This document shows positions 1-6,116 of a DNA stretch of 6,465 nucleotides, piece after piece; the stretch's first letter is position 1, and each line of letters begins with the position of its first letter. The DNA lies in the NCBI GenBank assembly GCA_012963895.1, contig DTUW01000100.1, positions 1 through 6,465 of the forward strand, written 5' to 3'. Position numbers and translations under genes: made by a program. The notes below the pieces were generated by a model. It saw only the letters and a program-made list of their open reading frames with translations, was not told the DNA's origin and searched no databases. This stretch comes from Campylobacterales bacterium. Its GTDB lineage: Bacteria; Campylobacterota; Campylobacteria; Campylobacterales; Thiovulaceae.

Positions 1-355
1 GTTTTGAATAGCCATTTTTGATAGTGAGATTTGAGATAGTTACCACAATCTTATTTTGCGGATTTATCACTGTAAAAGCAGAGGCTAAACCATTCCCGTC
101 TATCTCTACCTCATCTCTTCTAACTCCATCTTCTCCTTTAATATTAATATCAAAATCTTCATCTTTGATAGCTTCATATCGAAAGATATATTTTTCAGAG
201 GCGACATATCGCCCCTTTTTGAGAATAATGGTATCGTCCTCTTCATTGTTTTGAGATGCTTTAAGAGCTAAATAGAATTCCTCCTCTGATGAGACAACAA
301 AATCCTTAGCAAAGGAGAGGAGAGAGAAGAGAAGAAAGAGAAAGGCAAGTCTCAC
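1..355 (-). CDS. Exported right-handed parallel beta-helix protein, N-terminal part (cut by window edge)
   Basis: The gene starts at GTG 355 and is open to the left edge, giving 118 residues. The start is chosen because AGGAG lies seven bases upstream and because it yields a clean signal peptide: R2, a Leu/Phe core, cleavage probably after FA (15-16). The mature part matches the opening of bacterial beta-helix (pectate-lyase-like, choice-of-anchor type) proteins: EFYLALKASQNNEEDDTIIL (26-45), KKGRY (46-50), INIKGEDG (70-77), EIDGNG (84-89) and TISNLTIKNG (106-115). The pattern 'aLxxAxxNxxDDTIxLxxGxY ... IxGxxG ... iDGNg ... isnLTIxNG' is known from secreted carbohydrate-active or adhesive beta-helix proteins; the active region, if any, is outside the window. 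Its single sequon (SNLT) has no acidic residue at -2. Last visible gene of the operon. Substrate and exact family cannot be told from this part. Confidence 0.75.
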   Translation of the reverse strand, partial: MRLAFLFLLFSLLSFAKDFVVSSEEEFYLALKASQNNEEDDTIILKKGRYVASEKYIFRYEAIKDEDFDINIKGEDGVRRDEVEIDGNGLASAFTVINPQNKIVVTISNLTIKNGYSK

Positions 356-362
356 TCACGAA

Positions 363-367
363 CTCCT
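363..367 (-). promoter_or_regulatory. Ribosome binding site of the beta-helix gene
   Basis: AGGAG at 367-363 overlaps the TAG stop of the lipoprotein gene (368-366) and stands seven bases before GTG at 355. The overlap fixes the start and suggests the two genes are translated in a coupled way. Confidence 0.65.
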
Positions 368-1817
368 AAAAGATAACTGGAATAGTTCCGTCCATTCCGC
401 TACTCGGTGCTAAATCGGTTTCAGGAGTTACATATTGGTCAGCCCAATTGGCTATATCTTGGTCGCTTACTGTGTCGAGATATGGGAATGTTCTCTTTTC
501 GCAAACTACACTATTTTTATCTTCATCAAAGTATTTGATGTAATACTTCACTCCTTGAAGAGGAGTAGCATAATAGACAGTAGCTATATGTTTCCCTGTA
601 TTGACATTTTGGATATAGACCTTGCCATATCTGTCGTAGCTATATTGGTTGCTAATTACAGGGTGGAATATCATGACGGTTGAGAATCTATTGTCTATAT
701 CATAGCTAAGTTCATAAGTAGATTTTAGGTATATCGCATTATCAGCACTATAAACCCCATCAGGGCTTGTAGGGGTATTTTTATCAATAGTTACATCATA
801 GTTAGGATTGTAATCTGTCCCACATTCGTATAAGTCTGTGTAAAATGTAGTATTTCGCCGAACAGACTCAATTTTGATAAATATACTTTTTTCAGTTCCA
901 GTTTTGAGGTCTCTAACTCTGATTTCTACATCTTCTTTTGTATCTTTTAGACCACGAGCCAAGAATTTGAAATCAACTCCCATTTTTGTATTTTGAACAA
1001 ACTTTTTTCCACCTTGAACAGTTAGGAGCAACTTACCATCTTCATTTATCACATCTTGATCCACTATCTCAAATTCAAGAGGATTATTCAAAAGGTTATA
1101 TGCTGTAATTGTGATGATTTGCGGGTCTCCATCTGTTACAAGGGTATAGGTCTGTCTTACTCCTGAAAGGGCTATCTGGTCTATAACCTCGACATCTATA
1201 TACAAACTATCTGTATATCCATTCTCATTTTCGAGTGTTATTTGGAATTTGTCTATCCCGGTGGCTTCTCCCGAACTGAAATCTATTTTATAGTCGTAGT
1301 TTTCAGTAGTTATTGGTTTGCCATCAAAACTCAATTTAGTATCTACAACACTATTATCAGTAAGTTCTCTATATTGCAAAACGGTATTTGGCTGTTTAGG
1401 AGTTGAACGGATAGTTACAGTTTGGTGTTGATTTTTACCTAATATTATCTTTGTATATTTGGAGTTATTGAAATCTGGCAGGGTGAGATTGAACTCCTTG
1501 ACATCTTCTATAATAGGTTCTGGTTCAATATTAGAACTATTTTCATCTAAACCATTTCCAATATTCGAAATATTGGACTCATTCATATCAACTTTGGATA
1601 TATTGGTCTCAACTTGGATAATTGAAGTATTTACCTCTGTTTTGGTAGCAGTGGTCTCATCTTCTGAATTGTTTTCGTCGCTGTATTGGGAAACTATTTC
1701 ATCACTATCCTCATCGTCATCTATTTCCAAAATATTTTTATTTATATCATCGGCAACTTTGCAACCAGATAGTAAAAAGAGAGATGAGAGAAAAAAGATA
1801 TATAGAATTGATTTCAC
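366..1817 (-). CDS. Exported lipoprotein with acidic, sequon-rich stalk and Ig-like domains, 483 residues
   Basis: I do not recognise a named family. I prefer the GTG at 1817: it follows the previous stop (TAA, 1821-1819) by one base, has GAGGAG seven bases upstream, and gives a compact lipoprotein signal, K2 then a hydrophobic core then the lipobox LSGC (16-19), with C19 the lipidated residue. An in-frame GTG at 1835 would add six residues and overlap the upstream gene. Residues 20-115 look disordered and acidic (DDDEDSDE at 33-40) and form a stalk. Residues 47-119 hold eight N-x-S/T sequons, all with Asp/Glu at -2. Then come two beta-rich, Ig/cadherin-like stretches (about 120-213, ending YIDVEVID; and about 214-318) and a Tyr/Asp-rich C-terminal domain with C332 and C439, which could form a disulfide. 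The lipid anchor places it in the inner or outer membrane facing the periplasm, or at the surface. Third gene of the operon; a partner or anchor for the large protein is inference. Confidence 0.83.
   Translation of the reverse strand: MKSILYIFFLSSLFLLSGCKVADDINKNILEIDDDEDSDEIVSQYSDENNSEDETTATKTEVNTSIIQVETNISKVDMNESNISNIGNGLDENSSNIEPEPIIEDVKEFNLTLPDFNNSKYTKIILGKNQHQTVTIRSTPKQPNTVLQYRELTDNSVVDTKLSFDGKPITTENYDYKIDFSSGEATGIDKFQITLENENGYTDSLYIDVEVIDQIALSGVRQTYTLVTDGDPQIITITAYNLLNNPLEFEIVDQDVINEDGKLLLTVQGGKKFVQNTKMGVDFKFLARGLKDTKEDVEIRVRDLKTGTEKSIFIKIESVRRNTTFYTDLYECGTDYNPNYDVTIDKNTPTSPDGVYSADNAIYLKSTYELSYDIDNRFSTVMIFHPVISNQYSYDRYGKVYIQNVNTGKHIATVYYATPLQGVKYYIKYFDEDKNSVVCEKRTFPYLDTVSDQDIANWADQYVTPETDLAPSSGMDGTIPVIF
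1461..1679 (-). other. Cluster of eight acidic-extended N-glycosylation sequons in the lipoprotein stalk
   Basis: The sequon Asn residues are 49, 63, 72, 79, 82, 93, 110 and 117 of the lipoprotein (motifs DENNS, EVNTS, ETNIS, DMNES, ESNIS, DENSS, EFNLT, DFNNS). Each fits D/E-x-N-x-S/T with no proline at either x. They sit in a flexible-looking stretch, the kind of place where bacterial PglB enzymes modify folded substrates. The only other sequon of this protein (RNTT, Asn322) lacks the acidic residue and lies in the folded part. Confidence 0.6.
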
Positions 1818-1818
1818 T

Positions 1819-2037
1819 TTATTGCTCCTCGCCACTCTCTTCCTCTATCGGTTCAGAATCGTAGTAATCCTCTCCATCTTCATCTTCACCGTAAATCTCT
1901 TCATCTGGAAGCACCTCATCAGTCATCCTATCGCAATATTTCCCCTCCGACTGATCGACATAGGTATATGTCGCCACCGAACCAAATACCCCCCCGACAA
2001 GGGAGGCAACTAATAGAGCCGCAATTGCTGTTAGCAT
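1819..2037 (-). CDS. 72-residue membrane mini-protein with highly acidic tail, unknown function
   Basis: I do not recognise this protein. The ATG at 2037 has AGGAG (2047-2043) five bases upstream, 29 bases after the stop of the large exported protein. Residues 2-27 are one hydrophobic, Ala/Val/Leu-rich segment with small-residue motifs (GGVFGS, 15-20) of the kind that pack helix to helix. There is no positive charge before it, so topology is uncertain; SVA at 20-22 could alternatively be a signal peptidase site. The tail holds K33, C35 and R37 and then turns extremely acidic: I count 18 Asp/Glu in residues 40-72, with several Tyr (YGEDEDGEDYYD at 49-60). It has no Asn, so no glycosylation sequon. 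The end of this gene carries the ribosome binding site of the next one. The position between two exported proteins suggests it anchors, shields or chaperones one of them, which is inference. The start signal and tight packing argue that it is real. Confidence 0.75.
   Translation of the reverse strand: MLTAIAALLVASLVGGVFGSVATYTYVDQSEGKYCDRMTDEVLPDEEIYGEDEDGEDYYDSEPIEEESGEEQ
1825..1830 (-). promoter_or_regulatory. Ribosome binding site that decides the lipoprotein start
   Basis: GAGGAG lies inside the last codons (Gly-Glu-Glu) of the acidic mini-protein and seven bases before GTG at 1817. It supports that GTG over the in-frame GTG at 1835. Because the upstream stop (1821-1819) sits between this site and the start, ribosomes finishing the mini-protein could restart here. 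Confidence 0.65.
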
Positions 2038-2066
2038 AATATCTCCTTTGTTTCCAACCTCTCAAC

Positions 2067-5000
2067 CTATTCACCTATCTTCTGTCCGCTATCTGAAACT
2101 TTCTCCAAGAGGTAAGGATTTTTATTGTTGGAATATTTTTGAGCCTCATCTGAATTTAGGAATAGCCCTTTGTAAATAATCCCATTGTGATATACAAAGA
2201 AGTTTTTACCTTCATAAGTCTTATTGTATTTCACTTGTGCAATTAGAGTTGTGGAGGTTCCAGAAGGGACGGCTAAGAACATATTATTTTGGATAGTTGT
2301 CCCTGTCGTTACATCAAACGGCTTATAAGTGAGTGTAACATCACCATTATAGGAGGTCAATTCAACTCCGCTACCCTTAGGGTTTCCATTCTCATCTTGT
2401 AGCTCACCAGTTGGATTACATTGGTCATCATAGACATTAGGATAGAGGTCTGACCCTGTATCTGCATTACTTACCAATACATGGACATTTTGCATAGGGA
2501 TAAAATTGACCTTTGTCATATCTGAAAAGTTAGCTTGTGAAGTGTCATTATTGTCAAGTGCCACTATTACAAGTTTGGCAAAATCGAGGTTATTACTTGT
2601 AAATTTGGAGCTTCTACACAACTCCTCAACTCCAACTTCACCAGTAGCCTTATCAACTGATAGAATGAAGTTAGATGGAACATCTCCATTTTCATTAAAT
2701 GCAGTCCCATTTATGTCATCGATTCTATCTTGGAATATCAAATATTTGACTGTGTCGTCGTTGGCTGTTCCAGCATCTCCTGAGTTTATAAACATCTTTG
2801 TGCTTTCAGCTGGTGCAATTTCGTTGGAACTAAATGAAATTTTAGGCTTAGATGGCTTTTTCACATCAATTGGCAAAAGATACTCATCGGTATAGAGACG
2901 ACCATCAGTAGCGGTAATTCTGATATATTTGAGGTTTTCATCTAATCCAGCTACATCAAAGTAATTTATCGAAGTTGAAAACTCCATAGTTCCATTAACA
3001 ACTGGGGCGGTAGTTGAAGAGCTTGAAGCCATAGGCATCTCGAAATCCAATTTTTCAACCGACGGAGAGACCCCAACCAAATTTGCCACAACATAGACAC
3101 TTTGAGGGTCTGCTTTTCCATCAGCATCAGTTAAGACACCTTTAACATTCGCCCGGATATTGCTGATGTTGTAGTAGTTGTAGGTTATATTGTTTTCGTT
3201 ATCAAACTCTCGAACATACTTTTTAGTTACAGATGGTAATTCAGTTGGAGGAACTCCATCGCCTTGAAGTATCTGAATAGGGTTTTCAGCTGGATAGTCA
3301 TCGAGATATACCCAATAGGCTTTTTGGTTATTGGTAGAGAATAGATTATATTCGTAATACCATCTACTAAGTTTTTGAACAGGAGATAGGGCTTTCCAGT
3401 AAATACGACCACTATTAACATCTGATTCACTCCCAATTATCATAGTCGGCATATACCGTTGCTCTCCACTAAATGCCTTAGAGAGAGTAATTAGGGAATT
3501 GGAAGATATTAGGTCATCGGTCATAAATGGACTAGCGGTAATATCTCCAATATTTGGATTTGAAAAATCGATATATCCAGAGGAATTGATATCGTAGGTA
3601 GCCAAATCATTTACTTGAATTCCGCTTAAAATCGCCCCTTTTGTAGATAGGTTTTTATCAAAGCCAAAAATTGATTCGAGACTATCTTCTGTAATATTCA
3701 ACTCCGGCACTATCTCTCTAAGTATGATAGAAGCACTATCGGTAGATGTAATAATGATGTATTCGCTCTCATTCCCATCTATCTGGCTACTACCATTCTC
3801 ATCTACAATATAGCTTCTGTATGTAACGGTCTCCCCGCTATCTTGATATGTAAAAGAGCCATTGAATTCACCGGCTTTCCCGCTACCTGTAATATTTATA
3901 TCTTGTCCAATGGAAACCCTTTTCATCTCTCCATCTAATATATCAGTTCCGTTGAAGATAGAGATATATCTATTCCCTTGGCGACTAATATCATACTTAT
4001 ACACTTTTGTATAGGTAATATCTTTTAGGGAGATGGTTTGGGTAGAGGCGAGTAGAATATAGTCGTCTTTATCAGCTGAGCCGTCCATATTGACATCAAC
4101 AGCATAAGCTACTACTTTGGTAGTTTCATTTATATCGTTGATACTTGCTACCAACTTATCAATATTTGCATCAACATTTATTTTATTTCCGTTGATTTCA
4201 ATTTTTGCATATCCATCTTTGACAAATTGAGATTCTGTATTTGGTTTGAAGAGGATTGCATACTCTCCATAGTTGGCACTAATTCTTTTCTTATCACTCG
4301 ATACAATACTTCTATCTTTCAAATCTACCGACTTACCAGCTAATGTTGAAGTTTTTCCAAAAGTTCCACTGGTCTCAATATAGAATCTGTCATTAGAGAC
4401 AAATAGCATAGTCTCATTATCATCTAATGGGATAGCTCTAACATTGAAAAATTGTGAGGATAAGTCTCCTGAGTTTTGAGCTTTGTATATAGCACTATTG
4501 ATAATTTTTGCTGATAGAGATGCATTTTTATCTGAAATATCAGATGTAGAACCCAGTTTTACTTGATTTACTCCAAATTCATCAGAAATAGTAAAGTTGC
4601 TATATCCGTTGCTACTGTTCCAATCTACAATAATTCCTGTGATGCTTTTTCTGATAGTTGATGTAGGTAGAGTTAGGAGGTTCCACCCTTTTTGTGCTAT
4701 CGTTGAATAGACCGCATTTGAAGTTAGAACAACTGAACTGTCCCCAAGAACTAGACCAGGTTTTATCTCCTGAGTTGAAACAGAGGCAGAATAGGTTGAA
4801 GTCCCACTATCTCTAATATTTAAAAATACATCTTTGCCATCTGTAATCTCTTGCAAGATTGGTTTATTTTCTGACCTCAAAATCAGTAGAACTGAGTTAT
4901 CTGCTATTTTGATAGCACTAACATTTATATCCCCATCTGATACATTGGTATCATTTAGTCCATTTACTATCGAATAGACATCGCTATTTGAAAATGAATA

Positions 5001-6053
5001 GTTTCTCTCAACATTATTTGCACCATCTCGAATAGTGAGATTACTTTCACAACTTTTACCACATGAAGAATTCAAATCGAGAGTTTGGAGAAATGTATTT
5101 CCATCTATACCGGTGAAGTCGTATTTCATCCAATATCCTTTACCGGCTTGTAACTCTGTAAATTCGTTGTATTGTTTATCGTTCTTACTATTGTATTGGA
5201 GCCATCTATTATTGAAATTGTCGTAACTATATATTTTCAATTCACTTTTATCACTAATATAGTTACTCTCATCAATTGGCACTTGGTGGTTATTCGAGTG
5301 ATATTCTCTACTATTTCTATCGTAGTTGGAAGAGATATTATCCTCTGCACTACCAAATCCCGGGTTGTCATTCAAATACAAATCTACAATCTCATCTATT
5401 GGCTGTTTAGCCACACTGATACTATTTACAATATTCGCATCTGTAACAGGTGAAAGGTCTTGATTCAAAACCAGTTTATCTTGTGGAGCATTTGTAAGTT
5501 GTAATTGGTATATCTTAGAACTGTTGTAATCCAAAGAGAAAACAATAGATGGATTTACACTTCCAGGGTGAGTAAATTTCACAAATGGACTAGATGAGTT
5601 GCTGTCTTCATATATAAATGCTTCAACTGGTGTAGTCGTTGCACTATTACTACTGTGGAGAGGAACAGTTGAACAATCTATATTTGAAGATGGAATATCT
5701 ACCACAAGAGGAGAAAGACCATCTATATCTTGGGTAACTCTAATTGCAAATAGCCAATATGTTCCATTCATGTCATTGAATGGGTCTGTAATATTATCTC
5801 TTGTTCGAATAATTGAACCTGTTTTCTGCTCTTCACAGTAGAAAGCTGTATATTCGGTGCTTCCATTGCCGTCTTCTTGGTATTCAACACCATAGATATT
5901 ATTGTAAAAACCGGCCACACCTACCATCTGCCATATGCCCTGCCCGTTATCATTCGTGAAAAATCTAATATATTTTGGACTTAGGTCGTTGGCAGAGAGA
6001 AGTGTATTGAGCAATAACAAGGCTACCAAAAGCCTACCAAACTTCTCTACCAT
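2067..6053 (-). CDS. Large exported multidomain protein, 1328 residues, function unknown
   Basis: I do not recognise a named family. The start is ATG at 6053, with GGAGG (6066-6062) eight bases upstream. Residues 1-21 are a Sec signal peptide: K4/R7, a leucine-rich core, and probable cleavage after LLSA. The rest is soluble, rich in Asn, Ser, Asp and Thr, with no membrane segment, autotransporter barrel or sorting tail. Visible parts: an N-terminal domain (about 24-190) with C73 and C127; a Trp/Tyr motif ending GKGYWMKY (304-311); a CGKSC pair (331-335); KGWNLLTLP (455-463); an EF-hand/dockerin-like loop DVNMDGSADKDD (653-664) and a degenerate one DINSSGYID (821-829); a second Trp/Tyr motif with KAYWVYLDD (911-919); then beta-rich Ig/fibronectin-like (about 960-1065) and cadherin-like (about 1070-1185) stretches, with C1146 and C1212. 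Of 32 N-x-S/T sequons, 24 carry Asp/Glu at -2, the PglB-type glycosylation signal. It is first in the operon. Likely periplasmic, secreted or surface-bound; adhesin-like or structural use is inference. Confidence 0.85.
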   Translation of the reverse strand: MVEKFGRLLVALLLLNTLLSANDLSPKYIRFFTNDNGQGIWQMVGVAGFYNNIYGVEYQEDGNGSTEYTAFYCEEQKTGSIIRTRDNITDPFNDMNGTYWLFAIRVTQDIDGLSPLVVDIPSSNIDCSTVPLHSSNSATTTPVEAFIYEDSNSSSPFVKFTHPGSVNPSIVFSLDYNSSKIYQLQLTNAPQDKLVLNQDLSPVTDANIVNSISVAKQPIDEIVDLYLNDNPGFGSAEDNISSNYDRNSREYHSNNHQVPIDESNYISDKSELKIYSYDNFNNRWLQYNSKNDKQYNEFTELQAGKGYWMKYDFTGIDGNTFLQTLDLNSSCGKSCESNLTIRDGANNVERNYSFSNSDVYSIVNGLNDTNVSDGDINVSAIKIADNSVLLILRSENKPILQEITDGKDVFLNIRDSGTSTYSASVSTQEIKPGLVLGDSSVVLTSNAVYSTIAQKGWNLLTLPTSTIRKSITGIIVDWNSSNGYSNFTISDEFGVNQVKLGSTSDISDKNASLSAKIINSAIYKAQNSGDLSSQFFNVRAIPLDDNETMLFVSNDRFYIETSGTFGKTSTLAGKSVDLKDRSIVSSDKKRISANYGEYAILFKPNTESQFVKDGYAKIEINGNKINVDANIDKLVASINDINETTKVVAYAVDVNMDGSADKDDYILLASTQTISLKDITYTKVYKYDISRQGNRYISIFNGTDILDGEMKRVSIGQDINITGSGKAGEFNGSFTYQDSGETVTYRSYIVDENGSSQIDGNESEYIIITSTDSASIILREIVPELNITEDSLESIFGFDKNLSTKGAILSGIQVNDLATYDINSSGYIDFSNPNIGDITASPFMTDDLISSNSLITLSKAFSGEQRYMPTMIIGSESDVNSGRIYWKALSPVQKLSRWYYEYNLFSTNNQKAYWVYLDDYPAENPIQILQGDGVPPTELPSVTKKYVREFDNENNITYNYYNISNIRANVKGVLTDADGKADPQSVYVVANLVGVSPSVEKLDFEMPMASSSSTTAPVVNGTMEFSTSINYFDVAGLDENLKYIRITATDGRLYTDEYLLPIDVKKPSKPKISFSSNEIAPAESTKMFINSGDAGTANDDTVKYLIFQDRIDDINGTAFNENGDVPSNFILSVDKATGEVGVEELCRSSKFTSNNLDFAKLVIVALDNNDTSQANFSDMTKVNFIPMQNVHVLVSNADTGSDLYPNVYDDQCNPTGELQDENGNPKGSGVELTSYNGDVTLTYKPFDVTTGTTIQNNMFLAVPSGTSTTLIAQVKYNKTYEGKNFFVYHNGIIYKGLFLNSDEAQKYSNNKNPYLLEKVSDSGQKIGE
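4062..4097 (-). other. EF-hand/dockerin-like calcium loop in the large exported protein
   Basis: Residues 653-664 read DVNMDGSADKDD, with candidate ligands at loop positions 1 (D), 3 (N), 5 (D), 9 (D) and 12 (D) and the invariant Gly at position 6, followed by the hydrophobic run YILL as in dockerin repeats. Calcium binding is inferred from the pattern. A weaker partner (D-x-N-x-S-G-x-I-D) sits at residues 821-829, about 168 residues on, too far away to be the second half of a normal dockerin. Confidence 0.55.
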
Positions 6054-6086
6054 CTAAGGAACCTCCATGAAACTTCTATATTTTGC

Positions 6087-6116
6087 ATTATACTATGCTA
6101 TTTAATCGTCTAACAA
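6087..6116 (-). promoter_or_regulatory. Predicted sigma70-type promoter of the four-gene operon
   Basis: Reading the minus strand, a perfect TATAAT (-10) lies at 6092-6087 and TTGTTA (four of six matches to TTGACA) at 6116-6111, with an 18-base spacer. Transcription would start near 6080, leaving a leader of about 26 bases before the ATG at 6053. The -35 box overlaps the TAG of ligA (6112-6110), so the promoter is embedded in the end of the upstream gene. I see no terminator hairpin between the two genes, so some read-through from ligA is possible. This is prediction from sequence only. Confidence 0.6.

Noticed and set aside
18..254. Plus-strand open frame, 78 codons
   Set aside because: It is antisense to the beta-helix gene, has no convincing ribosome binding site, and its Ser/Leu-rich product is the typical shadow of an Asp/Glu/Lys-rich minus-strand gene.
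357..359. GTG at 359 as start of the beta-helix gene
   Set aside because: It is in another frame and runs into TAA after 17 codons, whereas GTG at 355 gives a signal peptide and an open frame to the window edge.
1815..1835. GTG at 1835 as start of the lipoprotein
   Set aside because: It overlaps the mini-protein and adds six residues before the signal peptide; GTG at 1817 has a better-spaced GAGGAG and a cleaner lipoprotein signal, though 1835 is not excluded.
1459..2013. Plus-strand open frame, 184 codons, with a hydrophobic Ser/Leu/Phe/Ile-rich product
   Set aside because: It runs antisense through the acidic stalk and the mini-protein; the hydrophobic look is the complement of Asp/Glu codons (GAT/GAA read as ATC/TTC). 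No start signal and no family features.
2506..2895. Plus-strand open frame, 129 codons
   Set aside because: Antisense to the well-supported 1328-residue gene; no ribosome binding site or recognisable protein.
3227..3436. Minus-strand open frame, 69 codons, in another frame of the large gene
   Set aside because: Lies wholly inside the large exported protein gene and shows no start signal or motif.
6054..6068. Four-codon leader ORF (ATG GAG GTT CCT TAG) ending right before the ATG of the large gene
   Set aside because: No ribosome binding site of its own, and its codons are the Shine-Dalgarno region of the main gene; most likely chance.
6085..6098. Dyad GCAT-agtata-ATGC over the -10 box as a possible operator, or ligA terminator
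   Set aside because: The arms are only four bases, with no extension and no U-run after it on the coding strand; too weak for either call.
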